Shown here: positions 1 to 8,516 of the stretch, one piece after another | Numbering within the stretch: the stretch's first letter is position 1 | How the letters are laid out: each line of letters opens with the position of its first letter | Source: Vagococcus lutrae | GTDB lineage: Bacteria; Bacillota; Bacilli; Lactobacillales; Vagococcaceae | DNA: 64,000 bases | Direction: 5' to 3' | Assembly: GCF_003987555.1 (NCBI RefSeq) | Contig: NZ_NGJW01000009.1 | Coordinates: forward strand, 1-64,000 | The notes under the pieces: generated by a model | Databases searched by the model: none | Told to the model about the DNA's origin: nothing | Seen by the model: the letters and a program-made list of their open reading frames with translations, nothing else | Position numbers and translations under genes: made by a program

Positions 1-127
1 AGAACATGAAATTAAGAATATTCATGATGAATCGCCTTATTGAAGTAAAATAAAAAAGATGAATGGAACGAGTTCCACTCATCTTTCGACTTCATTTTGA
101 CTCATCAGTCCTATTTGACAAAGAGCC
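1..127 (+). mobile_element. right end of an ISL3-family insertion sequence (truncated by window edge)
   Basis: Positions 3-53 read in frame as the last 16 codons of a protein ending LRIFMMNRLIEVK and a TAA stop at 51-53. This fits the C-terminus of an ISL3-type transposase (inference; the rest lies outside the window). A strong hairpin follows at about 54-88. The element ends at 127: read inward on the minus strand the end is GGCTCTTTGTCAAATAGGAC, matching the GGyTCTTT start of ISL3-family inverted repeats (family knowledge). A diverged second copy of the same end lies at 20328-20464. The left end and the 8-bp target duplication cannot be checked here. Confidence 0.72.
3..53 (+). CDS. C-terminal fragment of a transposase (ISL3 type), partial
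   Basis: Only the final 16 codons and the stop are in the window, so identity rests on the inverted repeat that follows and on the basic, hydrophobic tail. The same tail (MNPLVEVK and stop) is preserved in the decayed copy at 20363-20389, which supports real coding sequence rather than a chance frame. Whether the full transposase is intact is unknown. Confidence 0.55.
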   Translation, partial: NMKLRIFMMNRLIEVK

Positions 128-131
128 GAAT

Positions 132-178
132 AAAAAAAGGAGATCCGCATATTCTAATTGCGGCATCTTCTTTTTTTT
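132..178 (-). terminator. rho-independent terminator of the HD-domain gene
   Basis: On the minus strand an imperfect stem (GAAGATGCCGCA against TGCGGATCTCC, A-rich loop) is followed by a run of T. It overlaps the stop region of the HD gene and lies 5 bases outside the IS end. Confidence 0.75.
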
Positions 179-821
179 AATTACCCTCACTTAGCGTCAC
201 ATATTGTTTCACACGATTGACAAATTGCTCTTTGCCAAAAAAATCTTTATCCAATAACTCTGGGAATATCTCTTTAAAAAAATAAGAAACAGAAGGACGG
301 TGACGAAATTGTTGAATTGTCTGAATAGACTCCATAAACATCTCTTGATAAACAGGTTCCGGATTGTTTTTGACGATTTCTTCAAATGACTCATACAATA
401 AATCGACTTTATCAGCAATCGCTAATAGCTCGCCTTCTATCGTGTCATCTTTCCCTTCAAATAGGCGTCGTCTATATATGTCTTGGAACGCTTCAGGGAT
501 TTCTTGATTGATAAACTCATCTGTCATTTTCTCTTCGACTAGTTGCAACATTCCACGAAGCTCAGGACTAGCGTACTTAACAGGTGTTTTTATATCTCCT
601 ATAAAACGCTCGGTATAATCATGATTTAACGCTTTTTCATATAACATTTTCCAATCAACAGCGACTCCTTCTAACTCTTCGATATCGCCTAACACTTGTG
701 CAATAGAAGCAACACGATAGGAATGTGCAGCTACAGTATGTTCTGTATATTTAAAAAATCCTGGCGCACGTGTAATCGTTTCTAAATTATTAAGACCTAA
801 GATAAACTCATTTAACCCCAT
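177..821 (-). CDS. HD-domain phosphohydrolase, YfbR-like (5'-nucleotidase family)
   Basis: 214 residues. The metal-binding HD signature is visible: an AAHS histidine near residue 33, the NHDYTE pair near residue 67, and a late Asp in IADKVD near residue 137. This spacing fits the YfbR-like HD family, whose characterised members remove phosphate from deoxynucleoside 5'-monophosphates; substrate is inferred from family only. The ATG is preceded by AAAGGGG. The gene stands alone with its own terminator and is divergent from the membrane protein at 978. Confidence 0.8.
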   Translation of the reverse strand: MGLNEFILGLNNLETITRAPGFFKYTEHTVAAHSYRVASIAQVLGDIEELEGVAVDWKMLYEKALNHDYTERFIGDIKTPVKYASPELRGMLQLVEEKMTDEFINQEIPEAFQDIYRRRLFEGKDDTIEGELLAIADKVDLLYESFEEIVKNNPEPVYQEMFMESIQTIQQFRHRPSVSYFFKEIFPELLDKDFFGKEQFVNRVKQYVTLSEGN

Positions 822-977
822 ACGTTACGTCCCCTTTCAATGTTTTTAATATCATACCACATATCTTTTTTACCACCAATGAAATCACTTATACAATCTT
901 TAAAAAAGCTTAAATGACAATCCATCCTTTATCGTGCTACAATTTAGTTAATTACCTTTTACGAAGGAGTCGTGAAT

Positions 978-1433
978 ATGCGCACTTTTTATCTGACTAT
1001 TACTGCTATTTTATATGGCTTTCTAGCTATTTTATTAGGAACATTTTTTAGTGGGAGCCTAGCCGCTATGGTTGGCTTTATCTCTCATCCCGAAGAGGTC
1101 ACTTCGCTTTCTTTTTTAATACGCGAATTATTTCAATCTGGTCTTTCTTTACTTCCTATTGGCTTAATGGTTAGCCTACCTGTTTCAATTTTATTTGGCA
1201 TTAGCCTTATACTAAGAGATAAGTTTCGACCAAAATTACCCGCTATTTTAGTAACGACTAAACATGAACCTTGGCGTGTTACTATTTGGCTCATCTTACT
1301 CACGCTTATTTGTCTTCTCATCGTGGCTTCCATGATGGTCCCAACGTTTTTATACTTACTGCCAGGTTTTATCTTAGGTCCACTATGTCTTTTTCCAATG
1401 TGGCGTGCCACAGTCGAACATGCACCAAAATAA
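978..1433 (+). CDS. small multi-pass membrane protein of unknown function
   Basis: 151 residues from the ATG at 978. A GTG at 972 is in frame but only 2 bases from the AAGGAG ribosome site, while the ATG at 978 has normal 8-base spacing. Four hydrophobic segments are apparent (about residues 5-33, 51-75, 98-118 and 120-140), with a charged loop RDKFRPK in the middle. No motif I recognise. It shares a convergent terminator with manO and is monocistronic, so context gives no functional clue. Confidence 0.7.
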   Translation: MRTFYLTITAILYGFLAILLGTFFSGSLAAMVGFISHPEEVTSLSFLIRELFQSGLSLLPIGLMVSLPVSILFGISLILRDKFRPKLPAILVTTKHEPWRVTIWLILLTLICLLIVASMMVPTFLYLLPGFILGPLCLFPMWRATVEHAPK

Positions 1434-1492
1434 AAAGAGTACGAGACGCGGTTCTTCTTATGTCAATCAGAAGACCGTAGCTCATACTCTTT
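1434..1492. terminator. bidirectional terminator between the membrane protein and manO
   Basis: Long imperfect stem: AAGAGTA...GGTTCTTCT pairs with AGAAGACCG...TACTCTT, with A-tracts and T-tracts on both flanks, placed between two converging genes. Confidence 0.8.
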
Positions 1493-1869
1493 TATTTTTT
1501 CTTTTTCCCGATGGATTTTAAGCCTCGCATGACTACTTCCATAAAGCTTAAAGACTGAACCATTTTTTCTGGGTCAACATATTCGCGAACCGCTCGTAAT
1601 ACACGCTTAGGTTCTTTCGAAGAAAACGTATAGGTACCATTTTTTTTCGTCTCAATCGCATAACGAGGAATCCACTTCCCTTTAAACATGACAGACGCAA
1701 TCACATACTCTACCTCTTCCCAAGGGATTTGTATATATTTGCGAGTATCACGATCGTTATAAAATTCAAATCCTTTATCACCAATCATAATTTTCCCGTA
1801 ATCAGTCAACCCTGTAAAAGCTGTTGCATCGATGACTAAATCAACTTTTGTATTTAATGATTGTACCAC
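1492..1869 (-). CDS. manO: DUF956 family protein ManO, mannose PTS-associated
   Basis: 125 residues from a GTG start, with AAAGGA upstream. The sequence matches the DUF956/ManO family: the central segment GDKGFEFYNDRD followed by YIQIPWEEVEYV is typical. In lactic acid bacteria and enterococci the gene is the last one of the mannose PTS operon and has been proposed to modulate it; a molecular role is not established. It sits 86 bases downstream of manN, with a hairpin terminator in between, so it probably receives only read-through transcripts. The C-terminus is a lysine tail. Confidence 0.85.
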   Translation of the reverse strand: MVQSLNTKVDLVIDATAFTGLTDYGKIMIGDKGFEFYNDRDTRKYIQIPWEEVEYVIASVMFKGKWIPRYAIETKKNGTYTFSSKEPKRVLRAVREYVDPEKMVQSLSFMEVVMRGLKSIGKKKK

Positions 1870-1921
1870 CCTATCACATCCTTTACACTTGCATTTGCTT
1901 ATATTCTAACATAGTTAAGAT

Positions 1922-1948
1922 AAAAAAACTCGGGACTAAGCCCGAGTT
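1922..1948 (-). terminator. terminator or attenuator between manN and manO
   Basis: Minus strand AACTCGGG / CCCGAGTT stem with a 6-base loop followed by TTTTTTT. It separates manO from the PTS genes and would lower manO expression. Confidence 0.85.
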
Positions 1949-1955
1949 CAATCGA

Positions 1956-2867
1956 TTATAGTAACCCAATAACGTGTCCAACAACACCGACAACGAATAG
2001 GCCTAGAATAATAACAATAGGGCTAACTTTTTTCTTCAATAGCCACATACATAAGAATGTTAAAAGTAATGGCGCAAGACCTGGAATTAATTGATCCAAG
2101 TTATCTTGTAAAGTCGTTACTTTAATTGGTGACAACGCTAAACCTTGGTTGACTTGTTCGAAAGCTTTTTGTAGCCCTTCTCCACCCGCTGGTAAGTTGT
2201 TCCATTCAATGTAAGCACCATCGTCGAGTCTTACTTCAGAGACAATCGGTAAGAAGCGAATAGAAACCCAACGCTGAACGAGTGCGGCGAGCACGAACAT
2301 CCCTAAAATAGATGCCCCTTTAGTAATGTCTTGTAACAAGCCACCTGATAAGTCTTCAGTAATTTTTGAACCAGCTTTGTAGCCAAACTCTTGTGTATAC
2401 CACATGAAGCCCCAACGAATTAGGTTCCATGCCACGAAGAAAATGATTGGCCCTAAAATATTACCTGCCATCGCTAATGAAGCACCTAATGCTCCTAACA
2501 TAGGACGAACAGTAAACCAGAAGACTGGGTCACCTACTCCGGCTAAGGGTCCCATCATCCCTACTTTTACCCCTTGAATTGCTACATCATCAACAGGCGC
2601 ACCATTAGCACGCTCTTCCTCAAGCGCTAGTGTCACCCCTAAAATAGGTGAAGCAATGTATGGGTGCGTATTAAAGAACTCCAAGTGACGTTTTAATGCT
2701 GCTGAACGATCTTCTTGTGTTTTATATAATTTTTTAATTGCTGGAATCATTGAGAACGCCCAACCACCATTTTGCATACGCTCGTAGTTCCATGAACCTT
2801 GGATAAATGTTGAGCGCCATGCTACAGCTAGACGGTCTTTTTTTGTTAATTCTATTTTTTCTGCCAT
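1956..2867 (-). CDS. manN: mannose-family PTS transporter subunit IID
   Basis: 303 residues. Membrane subunit of the mannose-class permease that takes up glucose and mannose with phosphorylation. Family landmarks seen: the N-terminal FIQGSWNYERMQNGGWAF segment, the GPLAGVGDPVFW motif near residue 105, and hydrophobic helices in the C-terminal third (about 240-303). It is the fourth PTS gene of the operon, 24 bases after IIC, with an AAGGAGG site. This class of IIC/IID pair also serves as receptor for class IIa bacteriocins (family knowledge). Length is normal. Confidence 0.95.
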   Translation of the reverse strand: MAEKIELTKKDRLAVAWRSTFIQGSWNYERMQNGGWAFSMIPAIKKLYKTQEDRSAALKRHLEFFNTHPYIASPILGVTLALEEERANGAPVDDVAIQGVKVGMMGPLAGVGDPVFWFTVRPMLGALGASLAMAGNILGPIIFFVAWNLIRWGFMWYTQEFGYKAGSKITEDLSGGLLQDITKGASILGMFVLAALVQRWVSIRFLPIVSEVRLDDGAYIEWNNLPAGGEGLQKAFEQVNQGLALSPIKVTTLQDNLDQLIPGLAPLLLTFLCMWLLKKKVSPIVIILGLFVVGVVGHVIGLL

Positions 2868-2891
2868 GTTCTGTTTCCTCCTTCGATTAGA

Positions 2892-3692
2892 TTAGTAGTC
2901 ATTCAAGATATCGCCTAACGGATCACCAGTGTGTCCACCGCCGCCGTTTGAAGAGCCACCCATTTTAGATAGGTTTAAATAGATTAAAGCTAAAGCCACA
3001 CCTAAAGCTCCTAAAGCGATTAACGTTAATTCAGAAACAGCTGCCACAACGAAACCAATGATGAAGAATGGCCATACTTCTTTAGTCGCCATCATGTTAA
3101 TAACAAGCGCATATCCAACTGCTACGACCATTCCACCACCAATTGCCATTCCGTCTGTTAACCACGCTGGCATTGATTCTAAAAAGTTTTGAACTGTTTG
3201 CGCTGGAATAAATAAAAGAGCGGCTGCTGGAATTGCAATACGAATCCCTTGTAAACAAACTGCTAAAATATGTAACATTTCAATTTTACGAATGTCACCT
3301 TTTTCTGCTGCTGTATCCATCATATGGACGATAGGTACCGCTACAGTACGAACTACCATTGTTAAGAATAAACCGGCTACGGCTAAAGGAATTGCAATCG
3401 CAATCGCTGATGAAACACCTTTAACACCTTGACCACCTAATGCTAGAATAATTGCTGATGCTACAGATGCTAAAGCCGCATCCGGAGCGACTGCCGCACC
3501 GATGTTTGCCCATCCAAGTGCGATCATTTGTAATGAACCACCTAAAATAATTCCTGCTTCTAAGTTTCCTGTGACTAATCCAATTAATGTACATGCGACT
3601 AGCGGTTGGTGAAATTGGAATTCATCCAAAATCCCTTCCATACCAGCTAGAAACGCAATGAGTACAACTAAAATCATTGATATAATAGACAT
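2892..3692 (-). CDS. manM: mannose-family PTS transporter subunit IIC
   Basis: 266 residues with many hydrophobic helices. The GLVTGNLEAGIILGGSLQMIALGW segment near residues 38-61 is the conserved sugar-path region of mannose-class IIC proteins; the extracellular loop of this type is the class IIa bacteriocin target in relatives. The tail is Gly-rich and acidic (GGGGHTGDPLGDILNDY). It lies between IIAB and IID with 24-25-base gaps, so it is co-transcribed from the sigma-54 promoter upstream of the solo IIB gene. Confidence 0.95.
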   Translation of the reverse strand: MSIISMILVVLIAFLAGMEGILDEFQFHQPLVACTLIGLVTGNLEAGIILGGSLQMIALGWANIGAAVAPDAALASVASAIILALGGQGVKGVSSAIAIAIPLAVAGLFLTMVVRTVAVPIVHMMDTAAEKGDIRKIEMLHILAVCLQGIRIAIPAAALLFIPAQTVQNFLESMPAWLTDGMAIGGGMVVAVGYALVINMMATKEVWPFFIIGFVVAAVSELTLIALGALGVALALIYLNLSKMGGSSNGGGGHTGDPLGDILNDY

Positions 3693-3717
3693 AGTACGCC
3701 TCCTATTTTAATTTATT

Positions 3718-4713
3718 TTATGACTTAGCGCGTGCTAAGTCATTTTTAGCTTTTTTCATAATTTCTGCCATGTTAGCTTGTGAATCATTCGGTACTTTAC
3801 GGACATCAAATTGAACGCCTTTTGCTTTCATTGTTTCAAAAGCTTCGACATCTTCTGGTCCCATTGATAACACTTTGCTTACTACGACTTTCCCAACAGA
3901 GTGTGCCATTGACCCGATGTTTACTTCAGGTATTTCTACGCCACCTTCGATTGCTTCAAGAACATCTTGTGGGTTTTCAAATAATAATAAGGCTTTTGTT
4001 CCACCGAAACGTGGATCTTTTGAGATTTCAATTAATTTTCTAATTGGAATAACGTTTGCTTTAACCCCTGGAGGCGCTGCTTGTTCAATTAATTTCTTAC
4101 GTAGTTCGTCTTTCGATACCGCATCTGAAACGACAATAATTCGATTCGGTTGTGTTGTTTTCGTCCAAGCGGTTGCCACTTGTCCATGTAATAAACGACT
4201 ATCGATACGAGCTAGAACAAATTTAATTTTTCCATCTCCAATAACTGTTCCCTCTGGAATAGCTCCTTGAGGTGTAACAGGCACCACTTCTTTAGCCACT
4301 TCTTCTTCCGGCTCTAACGCTTCGGGTCTTACTTTAACCCCTTCTTTTGCTGTATTAATAATGTGAGCAGCAATTTCTTGTGCAGAATCCATTGATAAGC
4401 GAGAAGCATATGCTTCAATCACCATAGGTAAGTTTAACCCTGCGACAATCGCCCATGTATCTTTGTGCTCTTCATATAATGTATTGGCCTGATTAAACGG
4501 TGTGCCTCCCCATAAGTCCACTAAAAACAAGACTTCTTTTTGGTTATCAAATGAAGCAATTGCTTCTTGCATTTTTGCTTTTACATCATCTGGACCTTCA
4601 CTTGGCATTAACGTAATCGCTTTGACGTTTTCTTGCTCTCCGAAAATCATTGCACCGGATTGCAAAATACCTTCAGCAAACTCTCCATGGCTTGCTAAGA
4701 TAATTCCTACCAT
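3718..4713 (-). CDS. manL: mannose-family PTS subunit IIAB
   Basis: 331 residues from the ATG at 4713, which has AGGAGG 7 bases upstream; in-frame starts further up (4719, 4761) have no fitting ribosome site. IIA domain (about 1-130) begins MVGIILASHGEFAEG with the phosphorylated His at residue 9. After an acidic Pro/Glu linker (about 135-165) comes the IIB domain with its active-site His in SRLLHGQVATAW. It passes phosphate from HPr to the sugar at IIC/IID. A second, free IIB precedes it in the operon. Confidence 0.95.
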   Translation of the reverse strand: MVGIILASHGEFAEGILQSGAMIFGEQENVKAITLMPSEGPDDVKAKMQEAIASFDNQKEVLFLVDLWGGTPFNQANTLYEEHKDTWAIVAGLNLPMVIEAYASRLSMDSAQEIAAHIINTAKEGVKVRPEALEPEEEVAKEVVPVTPQGAIPEGTVIGDGKIKFVLARIDSRLLHGQVATAWTKTTQPNRIIVVSDAVSKDELRKKLIEQAAPPGVKANVIPIRKLIEISKDPRFGGTKALLLFENPQDVLEAIEGGVEIPEVNIGSMAHSVGKVVVSKVLSMGPEDVEAFETMKAKGVQFDVRKVPNDSQANMAEIMKKAKNDLARAKS

Positions 4714-4856
4714 ATCCATACCTCCTATTGTTTTGTCATCATTTCCAAATACCCCCATCAAACAACACCCTTCTAACGAGACTGTCTGATGTTAATTTGG
4801 TCTCATCTTTTCTTTGTCTCTTTCCTTTTCACTTCCTTTCAAATAACTTTTAACAA

Positions 4857-5351
4857 TTACTGTATCTTTGCCTTTTTTAAAACATCCCACAGTAGTTGTT
4901 TATTATCCGTTATCACTTTTCTGATTTCTAATTCAATACCACGCGTATGTAAGTAACGAAACGCTTCAATATCTTGTTGATCAACCGCAATCGTATTAGA
5001 AATCATTTTTTTCCCCGCAGCATACCCCATTGCACCAATATTAACTGATGACAAAGGCACTCCTGCTTCGACAACAGCTGCCACTTCTAAAGGATTCGTA
5101 AACAGCACAATCACGCGTAAGCCGTCAAACAATTCATGTGAGTAGACTTCTATCATCTTCGCTACAGTAATCACATTAACTTTGACCCCTGGCGGTGCTG
5201 CTTGTTGTAGTAACGTTTTACGTAAGTGGTCTTTGGTGACGGCATCACTTACCACTAAAATACGTTGAATGTCTAGCCGCTTTGCCCAGACAGTTGCCAC
5301 TTGTCCATGAATTAAACGGTCGTCAATTCGGACTAAACGAATATCCATCAT
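4857..5351 (-). CDS. solo mannose-family PTS subunit IIB
   Basis: 164 residues, a single IIB domain: DDRLIHGQVATVWAK carries the active-site His, about residue 16. Clearly similar to the IIB half of the downstream IIAB gene, so it is a paralogue. It is the first gene behind the sigma-54 promoter. The same extra IIB occurs at this place in the enterococcal mpt operon; by analogy with listerial ManR systems a PTS subunit of this class may signal sugar flux to the activator. That regulatory role here is inference. Confidence 0.9.
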   Translation of the reverse strand: MMDIRLVRIDDRLIHGQVATVWAKRLDIQRILVVSDAVTKDHLRKTLLQQAAPPGVKVNVITVAKMIEVYSHELFDGLRVIVLFTNPLEVAAVVEAGVPLSSVNIGAMGYAAGKKMISNTIAVDQQDIEAFRYLHTRGIELEIRKVITDNKQLLWDVLKKAKIQ

Positions 5352-5395
5352 AGTTCCTACTCCTTTACTTCACTATTGTCGCTACTTATTATATA

Positions 5396-5412
5396 AGCAA
5401 TTATCGTGCCAA
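5396..5412 (-). promoter_or_regulatory. sigma-54 (RpoN) promoter of the mannose PTS operon
   Basis: Minus strand TTGGCACGATAATTGCT: a perfect -24 element (TTGGCAC) and -12 element (TTGC) with the invariant 10-base GG-to-GC spacing. It lies about 45 bases upstream of the solo IIB start, and its cognate sigma-54 activator is the next gene upstream. Start of transcription is expected near 5385. Confidence 0.95.
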
Positions 5413-5426
5413 GTTAGTGTATACAT

Positions 5427-5456
5427 AAAAAGAGCTCGATAAATCAAGCTCTTTTC
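5427..5456 (-). terminator. terminator of the manR gene
   Basis: Minus strand AAAAGAGCTtgatttatcgAGCTCTTTTT stem with T-run. It isolates the activator transcript from the sigma-54 promoter just below. Confidence 0.85.
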
Positions 5457-5500
5457 AGTATGTGTATTGTTATTTAATTGTGTACCACTAAAAAGATACA

Positions 5501-8311
5501 CTAAGAACCTTCCCTAGTCAGTGTATTATCAACAATTTGAACGAGATAGTACAATTCTTCATCTGGTACAGTCATACCTAGTGTTTCTTCTAACACTTGT
5601 GTCTCTCTTCTCATCTCTAAGAATAACGAATCCGAAAAAGACTCACGTTGTGACTCATCTACAGTCAGAGCGTCGTGATGCAGCAATCTCTCAATCATTC
5701 CACCTAAATGCATCATGAAATTAATTCTGAATGCTTGACTATGAACGGGTATAAACCGCTGCTCAACATTTTGTGTATAATCCCAAAGCAACGGAATTAC
5801 CCGATTGGCATTGATGAACAAGAAAGTCGATTCAAAATAGTCGTAACATAGTTGTAACGCTTGCTCATCATCTACGACTACTGGTTCAAATGAGGACATC
5901 TCAGCATCCATTAACTCTTCTTGAATAATTTTTTTACCTTCACCAGAAAAAAGAGCTTCCATTGGAATATAGGTCACCCCTATATCCGGATCAACAATCC
6001 CTGTCGCTGCTATAACATGATAATCCTGTTGAATTTTTCGCGTGACATTCTTCATATCCACAACAGAAATAGGTAACACTTCTAGATTTTTTTCTCCTAC
6101 CTCAGCTACGTATGTTTCTATCAGCTCTTTCATTCGTTCCGCCGTCCCCTTACCAGAAGCACAAATAGCTAAAATAGCACGCTTAGATTGTGCCGGTGTG
6201 CTCGACGCTTGATAATGAGTCGGTTCAGGAACACTGCCATAACCACGGAACTTTTTTGTACTTTGATACAACTCTTCTAAATCCGTATCTAATAATTCAG
6301 TCTTACGCGCTACTTCTAGCACTAAAGCTGTGGTTACCATATCAACCGTACGCACTTCGATACCCGTTCGACGTGTAATTTCTTCACTAAATGTCGCAAG
6401 CGATCCCATATCTACTAAAGTCATGACGCCGCGACCTTGATCTACCCGTTCTACTGCTGTAATCATTTCCTCTAACGCAACACGCGGTTTCATCTCAAGC
6501 GGCATATCTACAGCCAAAATATTATCGCTTCCAAAAAGTTGTTTGACTACCTGTACCATACTAGTGGCCGTACTATTTCCATGTGCAGCTACTACCATAC
6601 CTATTCGTCCTACTTGACTAGCTTTCTTTAAAGAGACTAATAAAACGGTCAAATACTCTACTTCCGCAACCGGTATTTCCACTTGAAAAGCATCATATAG
6701 GAGACGTTTAATTTCCAAAGCGACATCATATTCAGCTGGATATTCTTTGACCATTTTACGAATACTATCATGCTTTTGATCATCCGTTGTCAAAGCATAA
6801 TCACTATTGTGACGTTTTAAAAAGGAGCTGATATGTAAACTCATCGCATAGATAAAATTGACTTGAAATTGGTCACCTAAACGTAAACGCGCCACTTCAT
6901 AAATCTCTTTGGTCACCTCAATGACAGCTGGATCGACAATTTCTGCCAATTGATTTTCAATATCAAATGTCAGACGATAGTTTTTATAAAATGAATTCAA
7001 ATGGGCATGAATATCCGTCATGATAAACTGATTAATCGACTCTTGATCGACACCATCATCTCTTAACAAAGCCGCTTTTTCATTAATAATTTCATATAAA
7101 TTATAAGGTAATTCATATGCATCTGCTACGTGTGGTAGTAATGTTTCATCTGAGGAAATTGCCATAACTGGATCTAAATATTGAGAGAGCTCGGCTGATG
7201 TTTGACGGTCGTTGGCTAAATGAGTTAAACCACTCTTCACTTCCTCAGTTAAATCATCGACTGTAATCACGATTTCTTCCTTATCCATGTGATTCAAAAA
7301 ACTACGCGCACAGGTCAACTGAATATTCGATTTTAATTGACCAATGTTACCATACGTTACACTTCCGATTAACGCTTTTACTACATCCTCTGTTAAGGAA
7401 ATACTGTGTTGAATACGTTCTGACTCCATACCAACCATTAGTTTTACCAAGTCAATTTTTTCTTTTGTTTGACGCTGTTCAAAGCTTGGTAGTTGAATAT
7501 GAATCGGAATCCGTCTCACAAATGTTTGCAATAAATACGACGTCGTATCTTCTGTCGTGGCACTGATAATACGCACGTCCGCACGACTTTCTTTGGTCGT
7601 TTCACCCAAACGGCTATACTTACCGTGGTCCATAAAATAAAAAATCATCTCTTGTCCTTCTGGTGGCAAACGATGGACCTCATCTAGAAAGAGCATGCCA
7701 CCATCTGCTTTAGCAATCAATCCTTCTTTATCTGCTGTTGCGCCAGTAAAAGCCCCTGCCACATAACCGAACAAGTGACTCATTAGAAGCTCAGAATTAT
7801 GAGCGTAATCGGCACAATTAAAGACTACGAGCTCTTGATGACCTTTAATCAACCCTTGAGCTTTTGCAAACTCAAACATAATATGCGCAAAATGCGTTTT
7901 ACCAGAACCCGTAGCACCTGTAATCAAACAGTTCAAACCTTTTGGTGGATACATAATCGCCGCCTTAGCCTGTTCAATCGGCACACGCATGCTACCGTTG
8001 GCACCAATCATCCTTTCAAAAATATCATGCTCAGATAGAGAAGACGTTGGCTTGACAGCTCTTTTAGAAAAAGGTGTTGGTCGTTCCGTTTGCTCACTTC
8101 GTATTAAATAACGAACAGGACGTCCGTCTGTCTTTAGTAACAAGCCATCCTTTACAAGTTCATTTAAATCTTTACTTGCATTTGAGCGTTGAATATCTAA
8201 CGCTTCCGCGACTTCGCGAGTCGTAATACCCGCACCCTTTTTAATATCTTCTGACGATAGTTCTTTCGTTTTCTCACTAACAAAAAGAAATACTCGCTCG
8301 ACTCGTTTCAT
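5501..8311 (-). CDS. manR: LevR/ManR-type sigma-54-dependent transcriptional activator with PRDs
   Basis: 936 residues. Domains in order: winged-helix DNA-binding region (about 1-70); AAA+ domain with Walker A GATGSGKTH at 132-140, the sigma-54 contact motif GAFTGA at 186-191 and Walker B GGMLFLDEVHR near 204-214; PRD1 (about 460-560); an EIIA-Man-like domain with AAHGN (about 570-700); an EIIB-like segment; and PRD2 at the C-terminus (about 830-930). PTS phosphorylation of PRD and EIIA-like histidines sets activity in this family. It acts on the -24/-12 promoter 90 bases past its stop. RpoN itself is not in the window. Confidence 0.95.
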   Translation of the reverse strand: MKRVERVFLFVSEKTKELSSEDIKKGAGITTREVAEALDIQRSNASKDLNELVKDGLLLKTDGRPVRYLIRSEQTERPTPFSKRAVKPTSSLSEHDIFERMIGANGSMRVPIEQAKAAIMYPPKGLNCLITGATGSGKTHFAHIMFEFAKAQGLIKGHQELVVFNCADYAHNSELLMSHLFGYVAGAFTGATADKEGLIAKADGGMLFLDEVHRLPPEGQEMIFYFMDHGKYSRLGETTKESRADVRIISATTEDTTSYLLQTFVRRIPIHIQLPSFEQRQTKEKIDLVKLMVGMESERIQHSISLTEDVVKALIGSVTYGNIGQLKSNIQLTCARSFLNHMDKEEIVITVDDLTEEVKSGLTHLANDRQTSAELSQYLDPVMAISSDETLLPHVADAYELPYNLYEIINEKAALLRDDGVDQESINQFIMTDIHAHLNSFYKNYRLTFDIENQLAEIVDPAVIEVTKEIYEVARLRLGDQFQVNFIYAMSLHISSFLKRHNSDYALTTDDQKHDSIRKMVKEYPAEYDVALEIKRLLYDAFQVEIPVAEVEYLTVLLVSLKKASQVGRIGMVVAAHGNSTATSMVQVVKQLFGSDNILAVDMPLEMKPRVALEEMITAVERVDQGRGVMTLVDMGSLATFSEEITRRTGIEVRTVDMVTTALVLEVARKTELLDTDLEELYQSTKKFRGYGSVPEPTHYQASSTPAQSKRAILAICASGKGTAERMKELIETYVAEVGEKNLEVLPISVVDMKNVTRKIQQDYHVIAATGIVDPDIGVTYIPMEALFSGEGKKIIQEELMDAEMSSFEPVVVDDEQALQLCYDYFESTFLFINANRVIPLLWDYTQNVEQRFIPVHSQAFRINFMMHLGGMIERLLHHDALTVDESQRESFSDSLFLEMRRETQVLEETLGMTVPDEELYYLVQIVDNTLTREGS

Positions 8312-8411
8312 CTTTCAACTCCTCCCAGCCTCTTCTACGTTCCCGACTTTCCTACTCCTATCCTATCACAATTAGTTGATATTTAACATTTTCAAACGAT
8401 TTCAGGGATAT

Positions 8412-8463
8412 AAAAAAGTACCGTTAAGAATGAGCATGGTGCTCCTATCTTTAACGATACTTT
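8412..8463 (-). terminator. terminator of the MFS transporter gene
   Basis: Long stem: minus strand AAAGTATCGTTAAAGATA...GAGCA pairs with TGCTC...TTCTTAACGGTACTTT, followed by T-run. Confidence 0.85.
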
Positions 8464-8516
8464 ATCATTAAACAAACCTACTGTGACAACTTAATTGTCT
8501 AACCCTTTGGCTTACT

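Noticed and set aside
3875-4270. Plus-strand reading frame of 131 codons opposite manL
   Set aside because: Antisense shadow of a well-supported PTS gene with no ribosome site; several similar frames opposite bglP, rny, recA, glmU and potA were rejected for the same reason.
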